Shown here: piece after piece, positions 30,201 through 37,743 of the stretch | Layout: every line of letters starts with the position of its first letter | Position numbering within the stretch: the first letter of the stretch is position 1 | Source of the DNA: Solirubrobacter deserti | GTDB taxonomy: Bacteria > Actinomycetota > Thermoleophilia > Solirubrobacterales > Solirubrobacteraceae | Length of the DNA stretch: 64,000 bases | Assembly (NCBI RefSeq): GCF_003344625.1 | Contig: NZ_QPKJ02000001.1 | Span: forward strand, 620,001-684,000 | Direction of reading: 5' to 3' | Notes under the pieces: model-generated | The model's database searches: none | The model's input: the letters and a program-made list of their open reading frames with translations, nothing else | What the model was told of the DNA's origin: nothing | Translations under genes and position numbers: made by a program

Positions 30201-31806
30201 CTCGGCGCAGAGCGATCCGGCCTGGGTCGCGATCTACTGCGGCCACGAGATCCAGATCAACGACAACCAGCCGTCGGAGCCCCAGAAGACGGGGTCCGTG
30301 TACAACTTCCAGCCGCTGAACACCACGCAGGCCAAGGTGCAGCCGCGCGGGACGTGGGTCGACTACGAGATTCGCGTCGTCGGCCAGACGTACACGATCA
30401 TCCGCAACGGCGAGGTCCTGCAGACCTTCGAGAACACGCGGGACAAGCCGTCCTCGCGACAGGGTGACCCGTCGACGACGGATCGCCAGTTCGCGCGCGG
30501 CTACATCGGTCTGCAGAACCACGGCACGAGCGACGTGATCGACTACCGCAACATCCGCGTCGAGCCGCTCGGCCAGGATGTCGCCAAGGGTCCGATCACC
30601 GTCTCGGGCGACGGCGCCCACAAGGTCGAGTTCCGCTCGACCGACAACGCGGGCAACGTGGAGACCACCAAGTCGGTCGACTTCACGATCGGCGACGAGC
30701 CGTCCGGTGACGACACGGCGCCGAACACCACGGCGGCGCTCAACCCGGCCCAGCCGGGTCCGGGTGGCACGTACACCGGTCCGGTGGGCGTGACGCTGTC
30801 GGCGACCGATCCGGCCGAGACCGGCACGGGCGGCGGTCCGGCGGCCACGCACACCGTCAAGGCGATGCCGGCCGTGTTCGACCCTGCCGCCGTGTCGGCC
30901 AAGGTCGGCGACACGGTCCGGTTCACCTGGAACGAGGGCGGCACCACGCACGATCTGTGGAAGCTCAACCCGGGTGACGCGCCCAACGCGGACGGCACGT
31001 CGTTGCTGCCGCCGCCGGGCTACGCCTTCCCGACCACCCCGCCGACCGATGTGGTCGTCGATCAGGTGGGGACCTACACGTTCGTGTGCAAGGTCCACGG
31101 CCACCGCGAGGAAGGCGAGTGGAAGGGCATGGTGACCAAGGTCACCGTCAGCGAGAACAGCTCGTCGGTGCCGGGCTCGGGCGTCGACTACACCGAGTAC
31201 CGCGTCAACAACGGTGCGTGGGTCAAGAACACCAACACCGGTACGGCGTCGCCGTTCGTGACCACGTTCCAGGCGCAGGCCGAGGGCGCGTACTCGATCG
31301 AGTACCGCTCGGCGGACAAGGCCGGCAACGTGGAAGCGACCAAGACGGTGGCCTTCACGATCGATGAGCCGTCCGGTGGCGACTCGGTCGACGAGGACGT
31401 CGACGTGATCGGCACGGTGCCGCGTGTGCTCGGGATCACGATCGAGGGCGCGCTGAACTTCGGCGCGATCACGCCGGGTCTCGACCAGGTCTACACGGCC
31501 GGGGCGACGGTCAAGGCGACGTCGAGCGTCCGCTCGTCGAAGCTCACGATCTCCGATCCCACGAGCACGGCCAAGGGCCACCTGGTCAACGGCTCCTCGG
31601 TCATGCCGCAGGCGCTGCAGGTGCAGGACAACGCCGGGGCGTTCGTGCCGCTGACCAGCACGGTCGAGCTCGACGCCTGGGGGCACCCGCTCGCGAACGA
31701 GTCGGTGCCGCTCAACCTCAAGCAGCCGGTCTCCGCCGGTGACCGCCTGCTCGAGGGCAACTACACCAAGCGCGTGACGCTGACTCTGTCGGCCACCACG
31801 CCGTAG
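24241..31806 (+). CDS. giant secreted multidomain protein: ThuA, PQQ-type sugar dehydrogenase fold, PKD, laminin-G-like, DUF1080-like, cupredoxin
   Basis: 2521 residues. A long signal peptide ends ASASAQ near residue 40. Domains in order: ThuA-like (41-264); glucose/sorbosone-dehydrogenase beta-propeller (about 270-880, with SCCHRGGGMAFDSKGNLYV); PKD (889-963, YEWDFGDGT); Ig/OmpL47-like (967-1067); three related laminin-G/DUF1349-like modules (1071-1280, 1284-1510, 1520-1737); Ig-like (1749-1839); an Ig-like domain split by a DUF1080-like module (1894-2110); an Ig-like domain split by a cupredoxin with likely copper ligands His 2237, Cys 2283, His 2286 and Met 2297; and a C-terminal beta domain (2380-2521). 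It probably oxidises or processes sugars outside the cell; activity is inferred. It has its own promoter and terminator and sits between infC and rpmI. Confidence 0.88.
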   Translation: MRAVGLLDATSRLRPGWRVVPLALLVLCLWLLAAASASAQTPSKVLVFHGGANATNDAGVAAITAIGDANDFDVDAGSDATAITAANLANYRAVVFLNSAGDRLNAAQEGALQAYIEGGGGFVGIGSSAEAETGNTFFNGLIGARPAANSPTTASTQVVASGDRVHPATRDLPLEWTREDIWYTWTTRPTGTVHTVARYRAPGAPAGDGTATGGTDWPISWCRDFQGGRSFYTGMGRTAAAFGQENLRKHLTGAIEWAAGLVRGGCKATINSNYKSERVTSGVGGLPVSGESHGVAPVKNGWVFYIGRADCRSNEERGKMIGQPSSPRILDFANRNVGVGCGTIHLWDPKAATGTVNSGITQVGVIPVYGDRGGGDEINGKIETGLLGIAPSPDFTTTGHIYLQYFPTFNPDNPVLPGLADGDARRITKIGKGRISRFTVDLTTKKLKMDSEVKIFEYDSQVYSCCHRGGGMAFDSKGNLYVTTGDSNSSQSTSGTSGNHPGIKCPVGPATEVSNNHCGAANYSIRDARRTAGNTNDYNGKMLRINPIEQLADGAPVTPGVGTTYSIPGADAPNGPNLFSGTEEGGGKTKPEIYAMGLRNPSRMAIDPKTDVPYAAWVGPDATTPSRTMGPSTYESATQLPSAGNYGWPYCMGNQQAYRDRVGTNGALRTTNGPGFVDGGPVAGPTAGPTPGWYDCKNLVNDSPNNTGLTTLPHTTGTGKDAGTARKLNLWYSRGNPGGNGCPEFPRPTGANNAPDYGATNTQLCPYLTASGATVFSGPVYRYDDAATDNSVRWPKYWDGRWFLNDFSNSSAKHGLLLDPATDQDGAQPVYADSLRDGSGFQWGASYMDSKFGADGALYVQVYQGFFDTGNDVGLFRLSYTGGPDTPTADPQWRSTSTARQVAFSLGASGGVSYEWDFGDGTAKSTEANPTHTYAQTGTYTASLTVTYADGEKQTKTSLVTVGADSAAPTTTVQINGQTPAASYTAPVEVTVRATDGTGATGVEWIEHRVDGGAWTRATNTGNAEPFEAKFTVRGQGSHTVEYRARDRAGNQTDPVGSVTFTINLNTGGTSCLPQSDEFSGSALDAKWTVLRSAGGGPTVSNGHVNLPILQGDFIANDALASNTVLTDAPNGEWTATAKLETSGLNANGEQAGIVLWKSEQPNTFAKLVAIQSSNGTHQFEFIVTQNGAVNPPIGSSITPAPGGQLPAYVLLRARNNGTNIIGEFSTDDGASWTRVGTATHAAPITGALKVGPVAFRGSNGGGTASFDYLRVHSGSAEDTPVNCTAGCSPQSDQFTGSELHPKWEILNPSSGNAPSVSGGHLTLPVIQGDLYGGTATAQVLYQDAPTGSWVATAKIAHENINRNGEAAGLALINSTNPNHFLKTALQYKSDVDPETAGDQPGKWAERVLTANGEAVTLPPATVPWPNSGGLSTAGDYVWVRFVHDATAGTITTWTSTEGSTFTSFGAPISVSQYLSQPGGLKLGLFAKHDGGENDTVQLDAFNVVPGTADPQTAGDNCGGVTACVQNDEFDGAALDPKWEIRNSTPANVAVAGGKLSLTTAQGDVSGANFTARNIALQDVPTGPWSVTTKLDHTAINQNGVAGGLVIYGSDNPNYFAKIGVQYKTNDLGGNPMNGIWAERVLTSNGSINAGYGGNYPNTGKLTPQTADLWLRATYDGTNLVTEYSYDGTTFASIAQAVPVNASTFGAGGITKVGLFVKHDGGNTARPISFDSFKVAADSCGGGGDSSPARTTHTLNPASPDGTNGYYKSNVTVTLNATDNQGGTGVDYIEYRNQGTTAWTRYSDPIVVETAGRSTIEYRSVDKAGNTEATRTVTFQIDKAAPTTTAKLNGEAPKANYDGPVQVDLDATDGTGSGVAKTEVRVDGGEWKPYEETETILNSAADLAKWAQAGAGGLNWVDDPNGGYARTFGNFGMPWYPVKDYGDFSLKMQWRDSSTGTSGNGGVFVRFPNPTEAVTRPAGQRHACQVGSAQSDPAWVAIYCGHEIQINDNQPSEPQKTGSVYNFQPLNTTQAKVQPRGTWVDYEIRVVGQTYTIIRNGEVLQTFENTRDKPSSRQGDPSTTDRQFARGYIGLQNHGTSDVIDYRNIRVEPLGQDVAKGPITVSGDGAHKVEFRSTDNAGNVETTKSVDFTIGDEPSGDDTAPNTTAALNPAQPGPGGTYTGPVGVTLSATDPAETGTGGGPAATHTVKAMPAVFDPAAVSAKVGDTVRFTWNEGGTTHDLWKLNPGDAPNADGTSLLPPPGYAFPTTPPTDVVVDQVGTYTFVCKVHGHREEGEWKGMVTKVTVSENSSSVPGSGVDYTEYRVNNGAWVKNTNTGTASPFVTTFQAQAEGAYSIEYRSADKAGNVEATKTVAFTIDEPSGGDSVDEDVDVIGTVPRVLGITIEGALNFGAITPGLDQVYTAGATVKATSSVRSSKLTISDPTSTAKGHLVNGSSVMPQALQVQDNAGAFVPLTSTVELDAWGHPLANESVPLNLKQPVSAGDRLLEGNYTKRVTLTLSATTP

Positions 31807-31816
31807 CAAGCGACCC

Positions 31817-31850
31817 GCCCCGCTCCCGCGATTTCTCGTGGGAGCGGGGC
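31817..31850 (+). terminator. terminator of the giant gene
   Basis: A 15-bp stem with one G-T wobble (arms beginning GCCCCGCTCCC and ending GGGAGCGGGGC), loop TTTC, followed by CTTTGCTT, 11 bp after the stop. Confidence 0.8.
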
Positions 31851-31861
31851 CTTTGCTTCGC

Positions 31862-31867
31862 TATACT
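31862..31867 (+). promoter_or_regulatory. possible -10 element of rpmI-rplT
   Basis: TATACT 13 bp before the rpmI ATG, identical to the infC -10. The -35 position falls in the preceding terminator and is a poor match. It predicts a very short leader. Confidence 0.4.
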
Positions 31868-31879
31868 GCGCCGCCGGTT

Positions 31880-32083
31880 ATGCCCAAGATGAAGTCGCAC
31901 TCCGGCGCCAAGAAGCGCTTCAAGGTGACCGGCACCGGCAAGGTGCTGGCCCGTCACTCCTTCTCGAGCCACATCCTCGAGAAGAAGTCACCCAAGCGCA
32001 AGCGGCACATGGCTCTTGCGATCGTCCTCGTCAAGGGTGACGCGTCCCGTGCCAAGACGATGCTGAACGGGAACGGCCGATGA
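31880..32083 (+). CDS. rpmI: 50S ribosomal protein L35
   Basis: 67 residues, normal L35 length, highly basic: [20 protein letters not shown] at the start, [20 protein letters not shown] in the middle. It is part of the large ribosomal subunit. The ATG at 31880 lacks a clear ribosome site and lies only about 6 nt past the predicted transcription start, so initiation may be near-leaderless. It overlaps rplT by 4 bp (ATGA). It is separated from its usual partner infC by the 7.5-kb giant gene. Confidence 0.97.
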   Translation: MPKMKSHSGAKKRFKVTGTGKVLARHSFSSHILEKKSPKRKRHMALAIVLVKGDASRAKTMLNGNGR

Positions 32084-32439
32084 CCCGCGTCAAGCGTTCA
32101 GTCCACGCCAAGAAGAAGCGCCGTGCGGTCCTCGAGCGCACGAAGGGCTTCCGCGGCGAGGCGAACTCGAACTACAAGCGCGCCAAGGAAGCGATGTTCA
32201 AGGCGGACGCGTACGCGTACCGCGATCGTCGCAACCGCAAGCGTGACTTCCGCCGTCTCTGGATCACCCGCATCAACGCCGCCGCGCGTGCCGAGGGCAT
32301 GACGTACGCGACGTTCATCCACGGCCTGCAGGCCGCCGGCGTCGAGCTGGACCGCAAGGTCCTGGCCGACATCGCCGTGCGCGATCCCGAGACCTTCCGC
32401 CGATTCGTCGAGCGCGCCCGCGAGGCCTCGGCGGCCTAG
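32080..32439 (+). CDS. rplT: 50S ribosomal protein L20
   Basis: 119 residues, standard L20 length: [20 protein letters not shown], then [37 protein letters not shown]. It is needed for early 50S assembly. In several bacteria L20 represses its own operon by binding the leader mRNA upstream of infC or rpmI; here the predicted rpmI leader is too short for such a structure. The start ATG overlaps the rpmI stop. A strong terminator follows 29 bp downstream. Confidence 0.97.
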   Translation: MTRVKRSVHAKKKRRAVLERTKGFRGEANSNYKRAKEAMFKADAYAYRDRRNRKRDFRRLWITRINAAARAEGMTYATFIHGLQAAGVELDRKVLADIAVRDPETFRRFVERAREASAA

Positions 32440-32468
32440 GCAACCTCGAAACCGCCGAGCCTTCAATA

Positions 32469-32505
32469 GGGCGCCCCTCCGAGTCGGAGCGGCGCCCTTT
32501 TTTTT
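32469..32505 (+). terminator. rplT Rho-independent terminator
   Basis: Outer stem GGGCGCC/GGCGCCC with inner stem CTCCG/CGGAG, followed by eight T residues. This is the clearest intrinsic terminator in the window; it lies just before the methyltransferase gene. Confidence 0.9.
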
Positions 32506-32545
32506 GGCCACCGGGGGCTGCCGCCCCCCGAGACCCCCGCTTTCA

Positions 32546-33298
32546 GTGACCGAAGAGATCAAGAGCCCCCACAACGAAGCCCTGAAGGAGATTCGCAAGC
32601 TCGCCGGCAAGAAGTGGCGGGACAAGCTGGGCTCCTTCGTCGCCGAGGGCGAGGACCTGCTGGAGGCCGCCGAGGCGGCGGGCTGGCACGCGAGCGCGCG
32701 CTACGTCACCTCCGGCTCCGGCCTGGAGGGGATCCCGGTCGCTTCCCACGTGATGCCGAGCGTCTCGCAGCTGGGCTCGTCCACGCGGGCGATCGGCGTC
32801 TATCCGATCCGCTGGGCGCAGCCCGTCGGGCCGCTGTGCGTCGCGCTGTGGGGCGTGGGGGACCCGGGCAACGTCGGGACGGTCATCCGGTCCGCGCTGG
32901 CGTTCGGCGCGAGCTCGGTCGCGCTCGGCCCGGGCAGCGCCGATCCCTGGTCCCCCAAGGCCGTGCGCGCCTCGATGGGCGCGATCTTCTCCGTGCCCGT
33001 CGCGAAGGTGCGCAACGCCGCCGAGCTGCCCGGCCGCAAGATCGCGCTGGCCGCGCGCTCCGGTGAGCCGCTGCGGGCGGTCGCCAAGCCGAAATCGGCA
33101 CGCGCCGGCGAAGCCGGCCGCGCCGATGTGGCGCCCGTCACGATCGTCGTCGGTGCCGAGCGCGAAGGCCTCTCCGACGACTTCATCGCGGGGTGTGACG
33201 AGGTCGCCCACATCCCGATCGCGCACGCCGACTCATTGAACGCCGCCATGGCCGCAACTGTCGCTGTCTACGAGCTAACTAGGATCACGCCCTCATGA
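32546..33298 (+). CDS. TrmH/SpoU-family RNA 2'-O-methyltransferase
   Basis: 250 residues. A small N-terminal substrate-binding domain (KSPHNEALKEIRKLAGKKWR, about 5-75) precedes the SPOUT knot with its three motifs: VALWGVGDPGNVGTVIRSA, VVGAEREGLSDD and HIPIAHADSLNAAMAATVA. It methylates ribose 2'-OH in tRNA or 23S rRNA using S-adenosylmethionine. The GTG at 32546 was chosen because the longer frame starts inside the rplT terminator. It overlaps pheS by 4 bp (ATGA), so it heads the pheST-arg transcript; this position beside pheS is conserved in many bacteria. Confidence 0.92.
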   Translation: MTEEIKSPHNEALKEIRKLAGKKWRDKLGSFVAEGEDLLEAAEAAGWHASARYVTSGSGLEGIPVASHVMPSVSQLGSSTRAIGVYPIRWAQPVGPLCVALWGVGDPGNVGTVIRSALAFGASSVALGPGSADPWSPKAVRASMGAIFSVPVAKVRNAAELPGRKIALAARSGEPLRAVAKPKSARAGEAGRADVAPVTIVVGAEREGLSDDFIAGCDEVAHIPIAHADSLNAAMAATVAVYELTRITPS

Positions 33299-34356
33299 GC
33301 ACAGCCACCGCCGACCGGATCGCCGCGTTGCGCGCCGAGGGCGAGGCCGCGGTCGCCGCCGCCGCTTCGACCGCGGACCTGGAAGAGATCCGCGTCCGCT
33401 TCCTCGGCCGTAAAGCTGAGCTGCCGAACCTGCTGCGAGACGTCGGCAAGCTCCCGCCGGAGGAGCGAGGGCCCGTGGGGAAGGGCGCCAACCAGGCGCG
33501 CCAGGCGCTGCAGGCCGCGGTGGACGCGCGCCAGGCCGAGCTCGAGGCGGTCGAGCTCGAGCAGCGGCTCGCCGCCGACGTGGTCGACGTCACGCTGCCG
33601 GGCACGCCCGTCACGCCCGCGGGACACCTGCACATCCTCACCGCGACCCGGCGGGAGATCGAGGACGTGTTCGTCGGGCTCGGCTTCTCCGTGGTCGAAG
33701 GGCCGGAGATCGACCTCGCCTACTACAACTTCGACGCGCTCAACCACGACCCGAGCCACCCGGCGCGGTCGCTGGCAGACACGTTCTACGTCGCGGACGA
33801 CGTCGTCCTGCGTACGCAGACCTCGCCGATGCAGGTCCGCCAGATGGAGCTGCAGCCGCCGCCGCTGTACATCATCGTCCCGGGCCGCGTCTACCGGCCC
33901 GACAACGATGCGACGCACACGCCGCAGTTCCACCAGGTCGAGGGCCTGGCGGTGGACGAAAACCTGACGCTCGGCGACCTGCAGGGCACGCTGCTCGCGT
34001 TCGCCCGCGCGATCTTCGGCGACGACCGCGAGGTCCGCCTGCGCCCGCACTTCTTCCCGTTCACCGAGCCGTCGGTCGAGCTCGACGTGTCCTGCTTCAA
34101 CTGCAAGCAGGGCTTTCTCAAGGACGGCTCGCGCTGCCCGCTGTGCAAGGGCACGAGCTGGATCGAGATCCTCGGCGCCGGCATGGTGGACCCGAACCTC
34201 TACGGCTACGTCGCCGAGTCCGGCTACGACCCCGAGCGCCACCAGGGCTTCGCCTGGGGCATGGGCATCGAGCGGATCGCCTTCCTCAAGCACGGCGTGC
34301 CGGACCTGCGCATGTTCTTCGAGAACGACCTTCGACTGCTGGAGCAATTCGGATGA
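33295..34356 (+). CDS. pheS: phenylalanyl-tRNA synthetase alpha subunit
   Basis: 353 residues. An N-terminal coiled-coil that grips tRNA-Phe (about 1-95, EEIRVRFLGRKAELPNLLRD) is followed by the class II catalytic core: HPARSLADTFYV, RTQTSPMQVR, motif 2 GRVYRPDNDATHTPQFHQVE and motif 3 GMGIERIAFLKHGVPDLR. A Cys-x2-Cys pair set (CFNCKQGFLKDGSRCPLCKG, about 265-285) likely binds zinc, as in many Gram-positive PheS. It works as an alpha2-beta2 tetramer with PheT, whose ATG overlaps its stop. Confidence 0.97.
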   Translation: MSTATADRIAALRAEGEAAVAAAASTADLEEIRVRFLGRKAELPNLLRDVGKLPPEERGPVGKGANQARQALQAAVDARQAELEAVELEQRLAADVVDVTLPGTPVTPAGHLHILTATRREIEDVFVGLGFSVVEGPEIDLAYYNFDALNHDPSHPARSLADTFYVADDVVLRTQTSPMQVRQMELQPPPLYIIVPGRVYRPDNDATHTPQFHQVEGLAVDENLTLGDLQGTLLAFARAIFGDDREVRLRPHFFPFTEPSVELDVSCFNCKQGFLKDGSRCPLCKGTSWIEILGAGMVDPNLYGYVAESGYDPERHQGFAWGMGIERIAFLKHGVPDLRMFFENDLRLLEQFG

Positions 34357-36764
34357 GGCTGCCGCTGTTCTGGTTGACGGACTACGTCGACCCGGGGATG
34401 GACGCGTCCAAGCTGGCCGCGCGCCTCGCGATGACCGGCACCGAGGTAGACCGCGTGCACACGCACGGCGTGTCCGCGCTGGAGAACTTCGTGGTCGGGC
34501 GTGTGCTCGAGCGCGAGCAGCACCCGGACGCCGATCGCCTGAGCGTCTGCCAGGTGGCGATCGGCGAGGGTGACGTGTCGACGATCGTGTGCGGCGCGCC
34601 GAACGTCGCCGCGGGCCAGACGGTCGGGGTCGCGCTGCCGGGCTCGGTCATGCCCGACGGCACGCGCCTGAAGAAGGCCAAGCTCCGCGGCGTGCCGTCC
34701 AACGGCATGATCCTGGCCGAGGACGAGGTCGGCATCGGCTCCGACCACGCCGGGATCATGGTGCTCGACGACGACCTGGTCCCGGGCACGCCGCTCGCGC
34801 AGGTGCTGCCGATCTCCACCGACGTGCTCGAGCTCGAGATCACGCCCAACCGCCCGGACTGCCTGAGCGTGTACGGCGTCGCACGCGAGGTGCACGCCGC
34901 GACCGGCGCGCCGCTCAATCCGCCGCCGTGGATGGAGGACCCGGGCACGCCCGGGCCGGTCGAGGGCGTGACGGTCGAGGTCCAGGACGCGGAGTTCTGC
35001 CCGCGCTTCACTGCGCGGCTGTTCGAGGACGTCAAGATCGGCCCGTCGCCACGCTGGCTGAAGGCGCGCCTGATGGCCGCGGGTCAGCGCCCGATCAACA
35101 ACGTGGTGGACATCACGAACTACGTGATGCTGCTGACGGGCCAGCCGCTGCACGCGTTCAACTTCGACCTCGTCGCGGGCGGCAAGCTCGTCGTCCGCCG
35201 GGCCGGCCAGGGCGAGCAGATGACGACGCTCGACGACCAGGTCCGCACGCTGGACTCCTCCATGCACCTGATCGACGACGGCGAGGGACCGACGTCGATC
35301 GCCGGGATCATGGGCGGCCAGCGCTCCGAGGTGCGCGAAGACACGACCCGCGTGCTGATGGAGGCCGCGAACTGGCACGGGCCGACGCTGCAGCGCACGT
35401 CCCAGAAGCTCGGCCTGCGCACGGAGGCGTCCGGCCGGTTCGAGAAGGGCCTGCCGCCCGAGCAGTCGATGTGGGGCACGATCGTCGCGACCCAGCTCAT
35501 GCTCGAGCTCACGGGCGCGCGGCTGGCGCCGGGCACGATCGACGTCGGCGGCGAAGGGCCGGCGCCGAAGACGATCCGGCTGCGCGAGGAGAAGGTCACG
35601 CGCCTGCTGGGCACGGCCGTGCCGATCCGCGAGCAGGCCGACATCCTCGAGGCGCTCGAGTTCGACGTCCACGACGCCGGCGACGGGCTCGATGTGACCG
35701 TCCCGGCGTTCCGCCGCAACGACGTCACGCGCGAGGTCGACCTGATCGAGGAGGTCGCGCGCATCTGGGGGCTGGAGAAGCTCCCGGCGACGATTCCCGG
35801 TCACGGCATGAGCGCGCGGCTCACCCCCGAGCAACGCCTGCGCCGGCGCGCGGGCGACGCGCTCGTGGGCGCGGGCTTCAGCGAGGCGATCGGCTGGAGC
35901 TTCCAGGCGCCGGAGATGGCGCGGCGCCTGCGGATCGACGACTCGGCGGTCAAGCTGCGCAACCCGCTGTCCGAGGACCTCGCGGTGATGCGCACGACGC
36001 TGCTGGGCTCGCTGCTCACCAGCGTCCGCCACAACACCGCGCGCGGCGCCGAGGACGTGCGGCTGTTCGAGAAGGGCTCGGTCTACTTCGACCGTCCGCA
36101 CCGCCGCGAGCCCACGGCGGCGGAGGCGCGCTCGACGCCGCTCCCCGACGAGCGGATGCACCTCGCCGCGCTGATGACCGGCCGCATCCGGCCGGCTTCG
36201 TGGGGTGACGGGAACCCGCCCACCGCGGACTTCTTCGCCGCCAAGGGCGTGCTGGAGACGGTGCTGGGCGCGCTGCGCGTGGACTTCACCGTCGTGCGCG
36301 GCGCCGACCCGTTCCTGCATCCGGGCCGCGCGGCGCGCGTGCTGGTCGGCGGCGAGGACGCGGGTTGGCTGGGCGAGATCCACCCGGGCGTGGCGGCCGA
36401 GTTCGGCCTCGCGCGCGTCGCGGGCTTCGAGTTGGACTTCGGCGCCGTGCTGCCGCACGCGGTCGTCGCGCCGCACTACGAGGACCTCACGTCGTTCCCG
36501 GCGATCCGTCAGGACCTCGCGTTCTGGGTCCCGGCCGACCGCACGGCGTCCGAGCTGGTCGAGGTGGTGCGCGGCGCGGGCGGCAAGCTGCTCAAGGACG
36601 TGCGCGTGTTCGACGTGTACGCGCGCGAGGGGCAGACGTCGCTCGCGGTGCGACTGGAGTTCCGCGCGGGCGACCGCACGCTCACGGACGACGAGATCTC
36701 GCCCCAGCGCGAGAAGATCGTAAAGGCGGTGGCGGAAAAGCTCGAGGGTGAGCTCCGTGGCTAA
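34353..36764 (+). CDS. pheT: phenylalanyl-tRNA synthetase beta subunit
   Basis: 803 residues, normal length. Order: N-terminal segment RLPLFWLTDYVD, EMAP-type tRNA-binding domain (about 40-150, HPDADRLSVCQVAIGEG), B3/B4 editing domain (about 210-370) that clears mischarged Tyr-tRNA-Phe, B5 domain (about 400-470), pseudo-catalytic core, and the C-terminal ferredoxin-fold anticodon-binding domain (about 710-803, SFPAIRQDLAFWVPAD). The ATG at 34353 overlaps the pheS stop. Its last bases overlap the argC start region, so arginine genes are translated from the same message. Confidence 0.97.
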   Translation: MRLPLFWLTDYVDPGMDASKLAARLAMTGTEVDRVHTHGVSALENFVVGRVLEREQHPDADRLSVCQVAIGEGDVSTIVCGAPNVAAGQTVGVALPGSVMPDGTRLKKAKLRGVPSNGMILAEDEVGIGSDHAGIMVLDDDLVPGTPLAQVLPISTDVLELEITPNRPDCLSVYGVAREVHAATGAPLNPPPWMEDPGTPGPVEGVTVEVQDAEFCPRFTARLFEDVKIGPSPRWLKARLMAAGQRPINNVVDITNYVMLLTGQPLHAFNFDLVAGGKLVVRRAGQGEQMTTLDDQVRTLDSSMHLIDDGEGPTSIAGIMGGQRSEVREDTTRVLMEAANWHGPTLQRTSQKLGLRTEASGRFEKGLPPEQSMWGTIVATQLMLELTGARLAPGTIDVGGEGPAPKTIRLREEKVTRLLGTAVPIREQADILEALEFDVHDAGDGLDVTVPAFRRNDVTREVDLIEEVARIWGLEKLPATIPGHGMSARLTPEQRLRRRAGDALVGAGFSEAIGWSFQAPEMARRLRIDDSAVKLRNPLSEDLAVMRTTLLGSLLTSVRHNTARGAEDVRLFEKGSVYFDRPHRREPTAAEARSTPLPDERMHLAALMTGRIRPASWGDGNPPTADFFAAKGVLETVLGALRVDFTVVRGADPFLHPGRAARVLVGGEDAGWLGEIHPGVAAEFGLARVAGFELDFGAVLPHAVVAPHYEDLTSFPAIRQDLAFWVPADRTASELVEVVRGAGGKLLKDVRVFDVYAREGQTSLAVRLEFRAGDRTLTDDEISPQREKIVKAVAEKLEGELRG

Positions 36765-37743
36765 GGTCGCCGTCCTGGGCGCCGTCGGCTACGCCGGCGC
36801 GATCGCCGCGCAGATCCTCTACCGCCATCCGTTCTTCGAGCTGTCCGCGGTCACCGCGCGGGCGGAGGCGGGGCAGCGGCTGGACGACGTGCACCCGAAG
36901 ACGCGGGTGCCGCTCGAGCTGGAGACGTTCGACGGACAGACGGCGGACGCGGCCATCGTCGCCTACCCGCACGGGGCGGCCGCGCCGGTGGTCGCGCAAT
37001 TGCGCGAGCGCGGCGTGCGGGTCGTGGACCTGAGCGCCGACTTCCGGCTGCGCGACCGGACCACCTACGACGACTGGTACGGCGAGCACAAGGCGCCGGA
37101 GATCTTCGGGCAGGGGGTCTACGGGCTGCCGGAGCTCAACCGTGCGCAGATCGCCGGGGCCGACCTGGTGGCCAACCCCGGCTGTTACCCCACGGCAGCG
37201 CTGCTCGGGCTCGCGCCGCTCGCGAAGGCGGGGCTGATCGGCGACGTGGTCATCGACGGCAAGTCGGGCGTGAGCGGCGCGGGGCGCGGCGCGACCCCGG
37301 CGACCCACTTCATCGCCGCCGACGAGAACGTCGCGCCGTACAAGATCACCGGGCACCGGCACACGCCGGAGATCGAGCAGGAGCTGTCCGCGCTCGGCAA
37401 CGACGTGACGGTGACGTTCACGCCGTACCTGCTGCCGCTCGCGCAGGGCGAGCTCGTCACCTCCTACGTGACGCCCACGCGCGACGTGGACGGCGAGGAG
37501 CTGCTCACGCTGTTCGACGAGCTGTACGGCAACGAGCCGTTCATCGAGCTGCGCGAGGGCCCGGTGGGCGTGATCGACGTGCGCGACACCAACTACTGCC
37601 GGATCTCGTGGCATCACGACCCGCGCACGGGCCGCGTGATCGTGTTCGCCGCGATCGACAACCTGTGGAAGGGCGCCGCCTCGCAGGCCGTGCAGAACCT
37701 CAACCTGATGTTCGGGCGGCCGGAGACGGAGGGTCTCAGATGA
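36757..37743 (+). CDS. argC: N-acetyl-gamma-glutamyl-phosphate reductase
   Basis: 328 residues. N-terminal NADP fold VAKVAVLGAVGYAGA, catalytic Cys in NPGCYPTAALLGL, and the GKSGVSGAGRGATPATHF region are diagnostic. It reduces N-acetylglutamyl phosphate in the arginine pathway. The GTG at 36757 gives the usual argC N-terminus and has GAGGGTGAG a few bases upstream; a GTG at 36748 is an in-frame alternative. Either start is very close to, or inside, the pheT end. The stop overlaps the argJ ATG. Confidence 0.96.
   Translation: MAKVAVLGAVGYAGAIAAQILYRHPFFELSAVTARAEAGQRLDDVHPKTRVPLELETFDGQTADAAIVAYPHGAAAPVVAQLRERGVRVVDLSADFRLRDRTTYDDWYGEHKAPEIFGQGVYGLPELNRAQIAGADLVANPGCYPTAALLGLAPLAKAGLIGDVVIDGKSGVSGAGRGATPATHFIAADENVAPYKITGHRHTPEIEQELSALGNDVTVTFTPYLLPLAQGELVTSYVTPTRDVDGEELLTLFDELYGNEPFIELREGPVGVIDVRDTNYCRISWHHDPRTGRVIVFAAIDNLWKGAASQAVQNLNLMFGRPETEGLR

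Noticed and set aside
24271..31809. A 7.5-kb antisense open frame of 2512 codons opposite the giant gene
   Set aside because: Its translation is Arg/Val/Leu-rich without motifs and mirrors the GC-rich codon use of the sense strand. The sense frame has a signal peptide, ribosome site and recognisable domains throughout.
24020..31880. Giant gene considered as part of a mobile element or genomic island
   Set aside because: No transposase, integrase, tRNA target, or flanking direct repeats are visible; codon use does not look obviously foreign by eye, though no composition statistic was computed.
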